Positions 27,846 to 37,607 of a stretch of 64,000 nt of DNA are shown piece by piece (the first letter of the stretch is position 1; every line of letters starts with the position of its first letter). Under the pieces are notes generated by a model. That model did no database searches, had not been told where the DNA came from, and worked only from the letters and a program-made list of their open reading frames with translations. A program made the translations under genes and the position numbers. Origin of the DNA: Rhodospirillales bacterium (GTDB lineage: Bacteria; Pseudomonadota; Alphaproteobacteria; ATCC43930; CGMCC-115725); NCBI GenBank assembly GCA_947473305.1, contig CANJCB010000001.1:124001-188000 (forward strand), given 5' to 3'.

Positions 27846-27854
27846 AAGGTTGCC

Positions 27855-28763
27855 ATGGATCAGCTTGCGAACCTGAGGATCTTCTCCCGCGTCGTCGAGA
27901 CGGGGGGCTTCACCGCTGCCGCCGTCAGGCTCGGACTCTCGCGGGCCGCGGTCAGCAAGGCCGTCATCGACCTTGAACATTCGCTTGGCGCTCGGCTCGT
28001 GGAGCGGACAACTCGAAGGGTGCGGGTCAATGAAGTGGGACAGGCCTATTACGATCGCGCTCAACGGATCCTGGCCGACCTCGAGGAGGCGGACCTCGCG
28101 GTGCGCAATCTCCAGCAGGAGCCGCGCGGAACGCTTCGGATCAACGCTCCCTCCTCCTTCGCGCTCCTGCATCTGAAGCCCGTCGTGACGCGCTACATGG
28201 CCGCCTATCCCCAGGTGACGCTGGCGCTCAATCTCACGGATCGTTTCGTGGACCTCATCGACGAGGGCTATGATTTGGCAATCCGCATCGCGCAGCTCGA
28301 AGATTCGAGCCTTGTCGCCCGCCGCATCGCACCGGCCCGGCGGGTGCTCTGCGCGGCTCCCGACTATCTCGCGAAAGCCGGGATGCCTCAGCGGCCGGGC
28401 GATCTCACGACCCATCGCTGCCTCTCCTATGGAGATGGCTTCCACGCCGAGGACTGGAAACTCTCAGGTCCGGACGGAGACCATAGCCTGCGGGTCACCG
28501 GCCCCCTCTCCTCCAACAGCGGGGATATTCTGTGCTGTGCGGCGGTAGACGGCCAGGGCATCGCTCTCCTGCCGACCTTCATCGTCGGGCCGGACCTTCA
28601 GGCCGGGCGGCTGCAGACCGTGTTGCCGGACTATTCGCCGTCCGAATTGTCGATAAACGCGGTCTATCCCCCCAATCGACAACTCGCGGCGAAGGTTCGC
28701 GCCTTCATCGACATGGCTATCGCCCATTTCGGGCAGCGGCCCCATTGGGACCTGATCGGCTAG
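27855..28763 (+). CDS. LysR-family transcriptional regulator
   Basis: A 302-residue regulator: N-terminal winged helix (LRIFSRVVETGGFTAAAV, then SRAAVSKAVIDLEHSLGARL) and a C-terminal effector-binding domain from about residue 90. It belongs to the CrgA/DsdC-like subgroup whose members often control an adjacent divergent enzyme. The likely target is the pirin gene, through the palindromes at 27802-27845. The TAG stop shares a CTAG with the stop of the convergent ppx gene. Confidence 0.93.
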   Translation: MDQLANLRIFSRVVETGGFTAAAVRLGLSRAAVSKAVIDLEHSLGARLVERTTRRVRVNEVGQAYYDRAQRILADLEEADLAVRNLQQEPRGTLRINAPSSFALLHLKPVVTRYMAAYPQVTLALNLTDRFVDLIDEGYDLAIRIAQLEDSSLVARRIAPARRVLCAAPDYLAKAGMPQRPGDLTTHRCLSYGDGFHAEDWKLSGPDGDHSLRVTGPLSSNSGDILCCAAVDGQGIALLPTFIVGPDLQAGRLQTVLPDYSPSELSINAVYPPNRQLAAKVRAFIDMAIAHFGQRPHWDLIG

Positions 28764-30292
28764 CGCTTGCGCGCGAGGCGGATGCCCTCGGCCGAGGAAA
28801 GATCGCGGACCGCGGTGGCGAGGTTGAGCATCCGTCCCAAAGCGTCGAGCCGGCGCTGGACGCTTTCGCCGAAGTAGACCGCCCCCTCGCGGGGCAGCGC
28901 CAGGGTCAATTTCCCTTCATGGATCGAGAGATGCGTGAGGGAAAGAACCCCCGGCACGCCGCCGGAGAGCGTATAGGCCAGCCGCATGGCCAGCCCGCGA
29001 GCCCGAGCCGCCGCCACCGCCTCCTCGTCGAGGAGCCGCTGGATCGTCTCCCGCACCTCGCCCTCGCCGCCGCCGTAGCGCGCGTGGAGGGTCGTCGCCA
29101 GGAAACTTCGCTCCTCATGGGTCATTCCCGCGACCGGCATGTAGAGACATCGGCGGAAAGCCTGATCCGCGCGATAGTCCGGATGCTCGGCCCAGGCGAG
29201 ATCGCTGAGGATCGCCGCCGCCAATCTCAGCCGCGACCGACTTCCCGATTCGCCCTCAAAAATGGGACTTGTCCAGGCGAAGACCTCCTGCCCTTCGGCG
29301 CCGAAGCGACGGCTTGCGGCGGCCATGGCGATGCAGCCGGCAATCAGCGGATCGTCGCGGCGCTGCTGGTCGTCGAGCAGCGAATAGACATGCCCCTCCC
29401 GAAGCCCATAGGCGGAAAAGACGAGCCGCTCCGGCTGGATCGTGCGGATGAGCCGCCACAGCAGATAGGCCGCCGTCGGCACCACTTCGAGCCGCTTGCG
29501 CGAGATGGTGAAGACCTTTTCCAGCGACTTCCTCGATTGCCGCGCGAGGATATCGAGGAAGGCTTCGGCCTCGGCACGGGAAAGGCTGTATTGCTGGATC
29601 ACGTGAAGCGGGTAATGGGTCTGCTCCATATGGATCCGTGCGAGCGCCCGCCACGCACCGCCGACGGGATAGAAATTCGTGCAACGACGCTCTTTCAGCC
29701 AGCTGACGTCCGCGACCCGCCTGTCGATCGTCTCCCGCGCATGCTCTTCGCTCCCGCCGAGTTCCTGGAGCCGCAGGGGTCCGAGCGGCAGGGTCGTCGC
29801 GACCCCCGCCCCTTGGGACGAAAGCGGCACCAATTCGATGCTGCCGCCGCCCAGATCGCCCATGATCCCATTGGCATCGGGAATGCCGGCCAGCACGCCG
29901 AGCGCCGACAGCTTTCCCTCTTCCTCGCCGCTCAGGATGCGGACCTTGACGTCGAAGCTGCCTTCGATCTCGGCAACGAACCGGGGGCCGTCCTCGGCGT
30001 CGCGCACGGCGGCGGTCGCCAGCACATCGAGCCTTGTCACCTTGATCGCCCGCGCCAGCATCACGAAACGCCGCAGATTGACCAGCGCCAGCTTCACGCC
30101 TTCCGCGTTCAGCCGGCCGTCGATTCCCATCCCGCGGCCGAGCCCGCAAAGGACCTTCTCGTTGAAAAGCACGTTCAAGGCCCGCCCGAGCCCGTCGAAA
30201 ACGACGAGCCGGAGCGAGTTTGACCCGATATCGATGACCGCGACCCGACCGCTCTGCTGCGCAGGTGCTATTGCCGGGCGCTGTCCTGCCAT
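28760..30292 (-). CDS. ppx: Exopolyphosphatase / guanosine pentaphosphate phosphatase (Ppx/GppA)
   Basis: A 510-residue ASKHA-fold phosphatase that hydrolyses polyphosphate or pppGpp. N-terminal phosphate-binding motif VAVIDIGSNSLRLVVFD, then LATAAVRDAEDG, GDLGGGSIEL and a helical C-terminal domain. ATG 30292 lies two bases after the ppk1 stop (TGA GG ATG), so polyphosphate synthesis and breakdown genes form an operon. The stop codon shares a CTAG with lysR. Ppx and GppA cannot be told apart from sequence alone; the ppk1 link favours Ppx. Confidence 0.93.
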   Translation of the reverse strand: MAGQRPAIAPAQQSGRVAVIDIGSNSLRLVVFDGLGRALNVLFNEKVLCGLGRGMGIDGRLNAEGVKLALVNLRRFVMLARAIKVTRLDVLATAAVRDAEDGPRFVAEIEGSFDVKVRILSGEEEGKLSALGVLAGIPDANGIMGDLGGGSIELVPLSSQGAGVATTLPLGPLRLQELGGSEEHARETIDRRVADVSWLKERRCTNFYPVGGAWRALARIHMEQTHYPLHVIQQYSLSRAEAEAFLDILARQSRKSLEKVFTISRKRLEVVPTAAYLLWRLIRTIQPERLVFSAYGLREGHVYSLLDDQQRRDDPLIAGCIAMAAASRRFGAEGQEVFAWTSPIFEGESGSRSRLRLAAAILSDLAWAEHPDYRADQAFRRCLYMPVAGMTHEERSFLATTLHARYGGGEGEVRETIQRLLDEEAVAAARARGLAMRLAYTLSGGVPGVLSLTHLSIHEGKLTLALPREGAVYFGESVQRRLDALGRMLNLATAVRDLSSAEGIRLARKR

Positions 30293-30294
30293 CC

Positions 30295-32466
30295 TCAATC
30301 CGCTGCCTTTGCCGCCTCGAGCACAAGCTTCGGCACGTGATGGTGGTGATGCACCGGATCGCCATGCAGCGCGCTGCCACGGCCGGAGAGGCTCGGATTG
30401 GTCATGAAATAAGTATGAGCGCTGAAAGCATCGGGTCCACCGGGTTCGCGCAGATAGATGCCATCGGCCTGGAGGTTCCAGCTCTGCGCCGTGTCCTTCA
30501 GATTGGCGACCATGATCTCATCGAGCACCTGGCGATGCACCGTCTCGTTCTCGATCGGGACCAGGGATTCGACGCGCCAGTCGAGGTTTCGCGGCATCCA
30601 ATCCGCCGAGGAGATGAACACCTTGGCGGATTTCGACGGCAGCTTGTGACCGTTGCCGAAACAGACGATCCGGCCATGCTCCAGGAAGCGCCCGACGATG
30701 CTCTTGACCCGGATATTCTCCGAAAGCCCCGTCACCCCCGGCCGCAGGCAGCAGATGCCCCGTACCACGAGATCGATCTGCACCCCCGCCATCGAGGCGC
30801 GATAAAGCGCATCGATAATGCCGGGATCGACCAGCGAATTGAGTTTCGCCCAGATCTGCGCGGGCTTGCCGGCCCGGGCATGGGCGATTTCGGCATCGAT
30901 GAATTCGAGGAGCCGCTTGCGCAGGGTCAGCGGCGCCACCGCGATCTTCTCGAGCTTCTCGGGCGTCGCATAGCCGGTCATATAGTTGAAGATCCGCGCC
31001 GCATCGCGGCAGAGTGCTGGATCGCAGGTGAAAAACGACAGGTCGGTATAAACCCGTGCCGTCACCGGATGATAATTTCCGGTCCCGAAATGGACGTAGG
31101 AACGCAGGCCCGCGCTCTCGCGCCGAACGACCATCGAGACCTTGGCATGGGTCTTCAGTTCCAGGAAGCCGTAGACGACCTGAACGCCCGCGCGCTCCAA
31201 GTCGCGCGCCCATTTGATATTGGCCTCCTCGTCGAAGCGCGCCTTCAACTCGACCAGCGCGGTTACCGACTTCCCGGCTTCCGCCGCTTCGATCAGCGCC
31301 CGGACGATGGGACTGTCGTCGCTGGTGCGGTAGAGCGTCTGCTTGATCGCCACCGCCGCGGGATCGCGCGCCGCCTGGCGCAGGAACTGCACCACCACGT
31401 CGAAGCTCTCGTAGGGGTGGTGGACGATGATGTCCTTCTGCTGGATCGCCGCGAAGCAATCCCCGCCGAAGTCGCGGATGCGCTCGGGGAAGCGGGGATT
31501 ATAGGGCGTATAGACGAGGTCCGGACGGTCGTCGGTGATGAGCTTGCGCGTGTCCGCCAAACCCAGCAGCCCGTCCAATTGGAAGATGTCGTCGGGCGAG
31601 GCGTCGAAATTATCGGCCAGGAACCGCAGGAGATCCTTCGGCATGCCCGCGTCGACGCTCAGCAGGATCACGTGGCCGCGGCGGCGGCGCTTCAGCGCGG
31701 TCTCGTAGAGGCGCACCAGGTCCTCGGCCTCTTCCTCCACCTCGATGTCGCTGTCGCGCAGGATGCGGAACATGCCCTTGCCCTTGACCGCGAAACCGGG
31801 GAAGAGCCGGTCGAGGAACAGACCGATGACCTGTTCCATCGGCATGAAGCGGATCGCCGGTCCCGGCAGCCGCACGAAACGGCCGACCGAGGGCGGCACC
31901 GGCAGCAGCGCCTGCATCCGCGTGCCGTCGCTGGCGCGAAGCAATTGAAGCGCGATGCCGAGCCCGAGATTGGCGATGAAAGGGAATGGATGGGCGGGGT
32001 CGATGGCAAGCGGTGTCAAAACCGGGAAGATGTCGGCCATGAAGCGCTCGCCGAGCCAGGTCTTGTCCTCTTCCGAGAGCTCGGAAGGGTCTAGAAGACC
32101 GATACCGGCGGAGCGCAATTCCTGGCGCAGCGCCAGCCAGCGGACCTGCTGGTCGAGGGTCAGGCGGCCCGCCCTTTCGGAAATGGCCGTCAGCTGTTGC
32201 GCCGTGGTCAGTCCGTCCTGGCTGCGCGCGGTGATACCGCCCAGCACATGGCCTTTGAGGCCCGCGACACGAACCATGTAGAATTCGTCGAGGTTGCTCG
32301 CCGAGATCGACAGGAAGCGCAGCCGCTCGAAGAGGGGCTGGTTGGGGTTGTCCGCTTCCGCCAGCACGCGCTCGTTGAACGCGAGCCATGAAAGCTCGCG
32401 GTTGATGAAACGGGCTTCGGAAGTAAGGTCGATCGATTTCTGCGCTGCGCGCTGGACCCGTGCCAC
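30295..32466 (-). CDS. ppk1: Polyphosphate kinase 1
   Basis: PPK1 reversibly builds polyphosphate from ATP. The 723-residue length is standard. It has the N-terminal [16 protein letters not shown] signature, the membrane-independent four-domain layout, and the autophosphorylated His at about 440 in [14 protein letters not shown] 32466 is the start: AAGGAG lies nine bases upstream, and a longer frame from 32688 would cross the divergent sixA gene. The C-terminus carries five consecutive His residues (PVHHHHHVP). Followed two bases later by ppx. Confidence 0.96.
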   Translation of the reverse strand: MARVQRAAQKSIDLTSEARFINRELSWLAFNERVLAEADNPNQPLFERLRFLSISASNLDEFYMVRVAGLKGHVLGGITARSQDGLTTAQQLTAISERAGRLTLDQQVRWLALRQELRSAGIGLLDPSELSEEDKTWLGERFMADIFPVLTPLAIDPAHPFPFIANLGLGIALQLLRASDGTRMQALLPVPPSVGRFVRLPGPAIRFMPMEQVIGLFLDRLFPGFAVKGKGMFRILRDSDIEVEEEAEDLVRLYETALKRRRRGHVILLSVDAGMPKDLLRFLADNFDASPDDIFQLDGLLGLADTRKLITDDRPDLVYTPYNPRFPERIRDFGGDCFAAIQQKDIIVHHPYESFDVVVQFLRQAARDPAAVAIKQTLYRTSDDSPIVRALIEAAEAGKSVTALVELKARFDEEANIKWARDLERAGVQVVYGFLELKTHAKVSMVVRRESAGLRSYVHFGTGNYHPVTARVYTDLSFFTCDPALCRDAARIFNYMTGYATPEKLEKIAVAPLTLRKRLLEFIDAEIAHARAGKPAQIWAKLNSLVDPGIIDALYRASMAGVQIDLVVRGICCLRPGVTGLSENIRVKSIVGRFLEHGRIVCFGNGHKLPSKSAKVFISSADWMPRNLDWRVESLVPIENETVHRQVLDEIMVANLKDTAQSWNLQADGIYLREPGGPDAFSAHTYFMTNPSLSGRGSALHGDPVHHHHHVPKLVLEAAKAAD

Positions 32467-32475
32467 GTCGGGGGA

Positions 32476-32481
32476 CTCCTT
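32476..32481 (-). promoter_or_regulatory. Ribosome binding site for the GTG start of ppk1
   Basis: CTCCTT on the plus strand reads AAGGAG on the coding strand, nine bases before GTG 32466, supporting that start over upstream ATGs. Confidence 0.65.
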
Positions 32482-32561
32482 GTTTTCTTGCCGGCACGAC
32501 GAGTCTATAACCTCAACATGGCGTTCTCGTGACGCCCTGTCCAGCGAGGAAAACAGATACC

Positions 32562-33074
32562 GTGCGAGAGCTTTATCTGCTGCGCCACGCCAAGACGAAG
32601 CTGGCCGAGCCGGGACAAGCGGACCGGGACCGGGCACTGGCCCCTCGGGGCCGCCGTGCATCGCCCGAGATCGGCACCTATATGGCAACCGAGGGAATGA
32701 TCCCCGACCTCGTGCTTTGCTCGACCGCTCTAAGGACGCGGGAGACGCTCTCGCTTCTGCTCACGGGCCTGCGCGCCACGCCGGGGATCCTCTTCGAGGA
32801 AGAGCTTTACCTCGCCGAGGCCCAGACCCTCCTCGACCGCTTGAGCGACCTCCCGGCGAATTCCAGCCGGGTGCTTGTCGTGGGCCATAATCCCGGCATC
32901 CATGAACTGGCTCATCACTTCGCCCGACATGGCGCGTCGGAAGCGGCCCTCGCGCTCGCCTCCGGATTTCCGACGGGAGCCCTCGCGCGTTATGAACTGG
33001 AAGGGGACTGGAGCGAGATCGACCGCCTGGTCCGGCTTGTCGGCTACAAGACGCCCCGGGGCGACGAGGCCTAG
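32562..33074 (+). CDS. SixA-type histidine phosphatase
   Basis: A 170-residue member of the histidine phosphatase superfamily, SixA branch: catalytic His in [10 protein letters not shown] (RHA rather than RHG, as usual for SixA), [11 protein letters not shown], and the second His in [10 protein letters not shown]. SixA dephosphorylates His residues of phosphotransfer proteins, in E. coli the PTS-Ntr protein NPr. GTG 32562 puts the catalytic motif at the N-terminus; GTG 32529 is an alternative. Divergent from ppk1; its stop shares a CTAG with the convergent hda gene. Confidence 0.9.
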   Translation: MRELYLLRHAKTKLAEPGQADRDRALAPRGRRASPEIGTYMATEGMIPDLVLCSTALRTRETLSLLLTGLRATPGILFEEELYLAEAQTLLDRLSDLPANSSRVLVVGHNPGIHELAHHFARHGASEAALALASGFPTGALARYELEGDWSEIDRLVRLVGYKTPRGDEA

Positions 33075-33736
33075 GTTCCAGCCCCGAAGATCCGGCGCGC
33101 CAGCGGAACCGTGATGGACCGGTGTTCGGTCAGCGCCGCTTCATCCAGTTCTCGAACGACTCGCCGGGCGGCCTCGAACGAACGTTCCATCTGACGCAGA
33201 AGGAAGAGGATCACCTCCTCCCCGACAGCAAGCTGCCGGTCGGCGAAGAGCTTCTTCAAGACACCGCCCAGAAGCGCGTCGTCCGGCGGCGCGATCGGCA
33301 CGGCGGCGGCGGCCAGCAGGCGCGACCGCAGATCGGGGAGCACCACCATCCAGTGAGCCGGGGCCCGCGTGGCCGTCAGCAGAAGGCTGCCGCCCCGTTC
33401 GGCCACGACGTTGTAGAGATGCAGCAAGGCTTCCTCCTCGACACCTTCCGCATCGTCGAGGATGACCGAAGACGCCGCCCCCAGAAGATCGGGAACGCTG
33501 TCGGTCCTGAGATCCTCGCGTTTTATGAAGGAGGCGCCCGCCCTCGCCTGCCAGACATGGGCGAGATGGGTCTTGCCGCAGCCCGCAGGCCCATAGAGCG
33601 CCAACGCCGGTCCCGGCCAGGCGGGCCAGCGATCGATCCAGGCTACCGCCGTTTCATTGCAGGGAGCGACCAGGAAATCGGCCTCGCCATAGGCCGTCCG
33701 GTGGCCCAGATCGAGGATGAACTGCGCCAAGATCAC
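33071..33736 (-). CDS. hdaA: DnaA-regulatory ATPase homologous to DnaA (HdaA)
   Basis: HdaA with the sliding clamp promotes ATP hydrolysis on DnaA to prevent re-initiation. The 221-residue protein has Walker A GPAGCGKTHL, a Walker B-like VILDDAEG and sensor regions, and lacks the DnaA DNA-binding domain. The N-terminal AQFILDLGHR resembles the clamp-binding peptide QF(V/I)LDL. GTG 33736 overlaps the stop of the upstream AI-2E gene as GTGA. Last gene of a four-gene operon with DUF2066 and pgsA-like genes, an arrangement I recall from other Alphaproteobacteria. Confidence 0.93.
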   Translation of the reverse strand: MILAQFILDLGHRTAYGEADFLVAPCNETAVAWIDRWPAWPGPALALYGPAGCGKTHLAHVWQARAGASFIKREDLRTDSVPDLLGAASSVILDDAEGVEEEALLHLYNVVAERGGSLLLTATRAPAHWMVVLPDLRSRLLAAAAVPIAPPDDALLGGVLKKLFADRQLAVGEEVILFLLRQMERSFEAARRVVRELDEAALTEHRSITVPLARRIFGAGT

Positions 33737-34803
33737 TCCCGGATATTGGCAGGATCGTAGAGCGGGCTTCGCAGGTATTGCTGGATCGAAAAGCGCACGA
33801 CCACGCCGATCACCGCCGCCAGCGGTACGGCGATCACGACACCGACGAAACCGAAGAGCTTGCCGAAAGCCAGAAGGGCGAACATCAGCCAGACGGGATG
33901 GAGATTGACCCGCGCCCCGACGAGCTTGGGCGTCAGCACGTTGCTTTCCATCGTCTGCCCGAAGACGAAGAGGCCGACCACGACCAGCACCTGGCTCCAA
34001 TGCTGGAACTGCGCCGCCGCGAGCCCGATCGCCAGGGTACCGCCCACCGCCGCCCCCACATAGGGCACGAAGACGAAAATCCCGATGAGGAGCCCGATCA
34101 CCAGCCCGAAATCGAGGCCCGCCACCGTCAAGGTGATGGCGTAGTAAATCCCCATCACGACGCAGACCGTGAGCTGTCCACGCAGGAATCCGGCGAGGGT
34201 CAGATCAACCTGGCGGGCCTGTTCGCGGAGCAGGGCAACATGCGGGCGCGGAAGCCAGCTGTCGATCCGCGCGACCATCCGGTCCCAATCGCGCAGCAGG
34301 AAGAAGGCGACGATGGGCGTGATGAAGATCAGCGACAGGAGGTTCGCTATGGCGATGCCGCTGGTGAGCACGCTCTGCAGCGCCGTCGCGCCCCAGGCCA
34401 GCACGCTCGACAGCTTGCCACTCGCCGCTTCCCGCACCTTGGCCAGATCCTCGGGCGAAAGACGTTCCTGGGCGAATTGCAGAAGCTGTTCAACATTCTG
34501 CCGGGCGGCGGTCACAAGATTCGGCAGGCGTCGGATGAAATCACTCACCTGCCCCTGGAGGACCGGCACCAGGAGCAGCAGGACCAACAAAATCGCCAGG
34601 AAAAAAAGCCCCAACGCCAATGTCGCGGCCAGACCGCGCGAGAGCTTGAGCTTCTCAAACTGGTCGGCGACGGGGTCCAACACATAGGCGATGGCGAAAC
34701 CCACCGCGAAGGGCAGCAGGATCGCGCTCACCGACTGGAGCAGCAACAGGACGAGGCCGAGCGCCACCGCCCAGTAGATGACGATCCAGGCGCGGGGGCT
34801 CAC
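33733..34803 (-). CDS. AI-2E/PerM family transporter
   Basis: A 356-residue inner-membrane protein with about seven or eight helices, of the AI-2 exporter superfamily (UPF0118/PerM). Landmarks are LSRGLAATLALGLFF near helix 2, the amphipathic region FIRRLPNLVTAARQNVEQLL, and GIYYAITLTVAGLDFGLVIGLLIG with IFVFVPYVGAAVGG. Reported roles include autoinducer export and Na+/H+ antiport; the substrate here is unknown. It overlaps pgsA upstream (ATGA) and hdaA downstream (GTGA). Confidence 0.92.
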   Translation of the reverse strand: MSPRAWIVIYWAVALGLVLLLLQSVSAILLPFAVGFAIAYVLDPVADQFEKLKLSRGLAATLALGLFFLAILLVLLLLVPVLQGQVSDFIRRLPNLVTAARQNVEQLLQFAQERLSPEDLAKVREAASGKLSSVLAWGATALQSVLTSGIAIANLLSLIFITPIVAFFLLRDWDRMVARIDSWLPRPHVALLREQARQVDLTLAGFLRGQLTVCVVMGIYYAITLTVAGLDFGLVIGLLIGIFVFVPYVGAAVGGTLAIGLAAAQFQHWSQVLVVVGLFVFGQTMESNVLTPKLVGARVNLHPVWLMFALLAFGKLFGFVGVVIAVPLAAVIGVVVRFSIQQYLRSPLYDPANIRE

Positions 34804-35345
34804 GAGGCTTCCTCCACCCCGGTCAACCCTCTCGCCCAGCGGATCACATAGGCCGCCCCCGACATGAAAGTCGTGACTGCGACCGCATAGATCAGAGGCT
34901 TCGACAGACCGAAATCGTCGAGGCCGAGACCCGTCCGCGCCAGGATCAGGGCCACCAATACGATTTGGAGCGTCGTGTTGAGCTTGCTGATCATGAGGGG
35001 CTGCCAGCGCACGGGCTGGGCCAAAGCAAGCACAAGAAGCGCCCCTCCAATGATCAGAAGATCCCGGAATACTACCAGAATTACGAGCCAGAGGGGCAGC
35101 TTATCGGTGGCCGCCAACGCGACGTAAACGCTGACCAGCAGAACCTTGTCCGCGATCGGATCGAGCACGGCGCCGAGCTTGGTGCTGCTGTCGAAATGCT
35201 TGGCGAGATAGCCATCGACCGCGTCGGAGATGCCGGCCAGGACGAAGAGCGCAAAGGCGAAACCCAATTCGCCGGAAACGATCAGCCAGACCGTCAAGGG
35301 CACTGCCATGAGGCGGCCCAGGGTGATGATGTTGGGAATGCTCAC
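34800..35345 (-). CDS. CDP-alcohol phosphatidyltransferase (PgsA-like)
   Basis: A 181-residue, about six-helix enzyme that exchanges CMP of CDP-diacylglycerol for an alcohol. The CDP-OH signature D-x2-D-G-x2-A-x9-G-x3-D-x3-D is complete in the ISDAVDGYLA to LDPIADK region, with Lys in place of the usual Arg after Ala. Glycerol 3-phosphate (phosphatidylglycerophosphate synthesis) is the likeliest acceptor, but a cardiolipin-type role is possible. ATGA overlaps join it to the DUF2066 gene and the AI-2E gene. Confidence 0.9.
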   Translation of the reverse strand: MSIPNIITLGRLMAVPLTVWLIVSGELGFAFALFVLAGISDAVDGYLAKHFDSSTKLGAVLDPIADKVLLVSVYVALAATDKLPLWLVILVVFRDLLIIGGALLVLALAQPVRWQPLMISKLNTTLQIVLVALILARTGLGLDDFGLSKPLIYAVAVTTFMSGAAYVIRWARGLTGVEEAS

Positions 35346-36430
35346 CGCTGGGATCGGGGTTTCAGCGTCCAGTCGGGTGAGCCCTCGACCAGATCGAGGT
35401 CCCGCTGGGCCAGCGCCAGGCGAAGCTGCGCCGCCTCGCCCAGATAATGCAGCGTCAACCGCACCCCGCCTCGGTCGAGCGACAAGACGTCGGTGCTGCG
35501 GATCGAGGCGACACCCGAGAGCCGCTCGCGGATCGCGAGCCAGTCCTTGAGCTCGTTGATCGGCACGTTGACCGTCATCGTGCCGGCTTGTCCGAAGCGC
35601 AGGAGATTGGACTGTTTCCAGACGTCTTCCAGATGATCAAGCGTAGCGGTAATGGCGCGCTGGAGAAAATCCGCGTCGCTCTCGCCGGCTTGCGCCTTGA
35701 GCTGGGACGTCCAGCTCTGGTTGCCAGCGCCCGGTCCCTCGCGTTCGCTCTGCAATTCGAGGGTTCGGGCGTCTCCGCTCCCGCTCATGGTCGCCTGAGC
35801 AACCAGCGTGTCGCCGGCCTTGTAACGCGCGGCCAGCGCCTGAAGCGGGCCGTCATCACCGTTGATCGCGGCTTCCGCGTCGATGGCGGTAGCGTCGTTG
35901 ATATCGCCCAGGGGCAGAACGATGGGCACGAGCCCCTGGGACGACGACCGGGTTCCCCAGGCCGCCCGCCAGGGATTGGGGTCGTCCCAAAGGATGGGCC
36001 TTTCGCTGTCTCGCCAGACCGCCAGGACGACGACCGGCTTGCTCTGGGTTTCGGCGAAGGGAATGTTCGCATCGCGCAGGAGACGGCGCACGGCCTCCGG
36101 ATTGAAGCGATAGGTGTATCGGGCGATATAGCGGACTGTGGAACTGCGTTCCCCCGCCACCTCGAATCCCTGGATCATGTCGCTGAGCGCATTGTCGCTG
36201 ACCCGCGGCAGCCGGCTGCGGTCGGCCGAGAGCGTCAACCGCTCGAAAAGCATCCGCAGGGCGCGGCGCTGACCCTCCGCCCGAGCGGTGTCGCGCGCGG
36301 CGGAAACGCTTGCCGCCGTGGCATCGAGGGGCACGCCTTCCACGGTAAAAACTTCGGCGGCGCGCAGCGGAACGGCCGCAACCAGGAGAAGAAGCACCAG
36401 CGCCAGAAAGCTCAGACGGCGCTTTAGCAT
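35342..36430 (-). CDS. DUF2066 domain-containing exported protein
   Basis: A 362-residue protein with a signal peptide (MLKRRLSFLALVLLLLVAAV, cleavage after RAA). The mature N-terminal part (VEGVPLDATAASVSAARDTARAEGQRRA region) is the DUF2066 domain. The function is unknown; the domain has been proposed to act in the envelope. ATG 36430 gives the correct signal peptide. It heads the DUF2066-pgsA-perM-hdaA operon and is divergent from purM, which fits the usual alphaproteobacterial order. Confidence 0.85.
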   Translation of the reverse strand: MLKRRLSFLALVLLLLVAAVPLRAAEVFTVEGVPLDATAASVSAARDTARAEGQRRALRMLFERLTLSADRSRLPRVSDNALSDMIQGFEVAGERSSTVRYIARYTYRFNPEAVRRLLRDANIPFAETQSKPVVVLAVWRDSERPILWDDPNPWRAAWGTRSSSQGLVPIVLPLGDINDATAIDAEAAINGDDGPLQALAARYKAGDTLVAQATMSGSGDARTLELQSEREGPGAGNQSWTSQLKAQAGESDADFLQRAITATLDHLEDVWKQSNLLRFGQAGTMTVNVPINELKDWLAIRERLSGVASIRSTDVLSLDRGGVRLTLHYLGEAAQLRLALAQRDLDLVEGSPDWTLKPRSQR

Positions 36431-36530
36431 CGTTGCAAACCAAACGAGATCAAGTATCTTCGCCTCCACCTCGACCGCGCTGTGGCGGCCTTCGCCCCTG
36501 CGGTCTTAGCCTAGATCGTGCGAGGACGCC

Positions 36531-37607
36531 ATACCGAGCCCCACTTCCCGCGACGCCTACCGCGCCGCCGGCGTCGATATCGATGCGGGCAACGCCCTGG
36601 TGGATGCGATCAAGCCGCTTGCCCGCGCGACCGCGCGCAAAGGCGCCGACGCCGGCCTGGGCGGCTTCGGCGCGCTCTTCGACCTGAAGGCCGCAGGCTT
36701 CAAGGACCCGATCCTAGTCGCCACCACCGATGGGGTGGGCACCAAGCTCAAGATCGCCATCGCCAGCGGCCGCCACGAGAGCATCGGGATTGACCTCGTC
36801 GCCATGTGCGTCAACGATCTGGTGGTGCAAGGTGCCGAACCCCTCTTCTTCCTCGACTATTTCGCAACCGGGAAACTCGATGTGACGGCGGGCCGCACCA
36901 TCGTCGCCGGCATCGCCCAGGCCTGTAAGGAAGTAGGTTGCGCCCTCGTCGGAGGCGAGACCGCCGAGATGCCCGGAATGTACGCGGCGGGCGACTACGA
37001 TCTGGCCGGCTTCGCCGTGGGCGCCATGGAGCGCGGCAAGGGGATCGACGGCAGCACGGTCGCGGAAGGCGATATCATCCTGGGGCTCGCCTCAACGGGC
37101 GTCCATTCCAACGGTTTCTCGCTGGTTCGGCGGGTCGTGGAGCAGGCGAAACTCGGTTGGAGCGACCCCGCCCCCTTCGCGCCGGGCAAGAATGTCGCCG
37201 AGGCCCTGCTCGCCCCGACCCGGCTTTACGTCACGAGTTGTCTCGCCGCCGCCAGGACAGGCAAGGTCAAGGCGCTTGCCCATATCACCGGGGGCGGGCT
37301 TCTCGAAAACATCCCGCGGGTGCTGCCCGAGACGCTTGCGGCCGAAATCGACGCGAAAGCCTGGACACTGCCGCCGGTGTTCCGTTGGCTGGCGGAAACG
37401 GCAGGACTCGATCACACCGAACTCGCCCGAACCTTCAATTGCGGGATCGGGATGATCGCGGTGGTCGCGGCCAAGGATGCCGGCGGCGTTGCCGAGATCC
37501 TGACCCAACACGGCGAGACCGTTCACCAGATCGGCCGCATCCTTCGCCGTCCCCCGGGCTCCGGCGGGACGATCATTCTCGGCACGGAAGCAAATTGGCC
37601 CGGCTGA
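36531..37607 (+). CDS. purM: Phosphoribosylformylglycinamidine cyclo-ligase, apparent ATA start
   Basis: PurM closes the imidazole ring (FGAM to AIR) in purine synthesis. ATP-binding region [23 protein letters not shown] and [14 protein letters not shown] are clear. The conserved N-terminus ([20 protein letters not shown]) begins before GTG 36600, yet the frame back to the TAG at 36507 holds no ATG, GTG or TTG. ATA 36531, with GAGGA four bases upstream, is the only reasonable initiator and gives 358 residues, a normal PurM length. A base error ATG to ATA is possible. purN overlaps its end. Confidence 0.92.
   Translation: MPSPTSRDAYRAAGVDIDAGNALVDAIKPLARATARKGADAGLGGFGALFDLKAAGFKDPILVATTDGVGTKLKIAIASGRHESIGIDLVAMCVNDLVVQGAEPLFFLDYFATGKLDVTAGRTIVAGIAQACKEVGCALVGGETAEMPGMYAAGDYDLAGFAVGAMERGKGIDGSTVAEGDIILGLASTGVHSNGFSLVRRVVEQAKLGWSDPAPFAPGKNVAEALLAPTRLYVTSCLAAARTGKVKALAHITGGGLLENIPRVLPETLAAEIDAKAWTLPPVFRWLAETAGLDHTELARTFNCGIGMIAVVAAKDAGGVAEILTQHGETVHQIGRILRRPPGSGGTIILGTEANWPG

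Noticed and set aside
28532-32094. Two long plus-strand frames (563 and 609 codons) opposite ppx and ppk1
   Set aside because: They are antisense shadows typical of GC-rich DNA; the minus-strand proteins are unmistakable.
36938-37594. Possible PurM-PurN fusion suggested by an open frame upstream of purN
   Set aside because: The upstream part is a shadow of purM in another frame; PurM domains are read in a separate frame.
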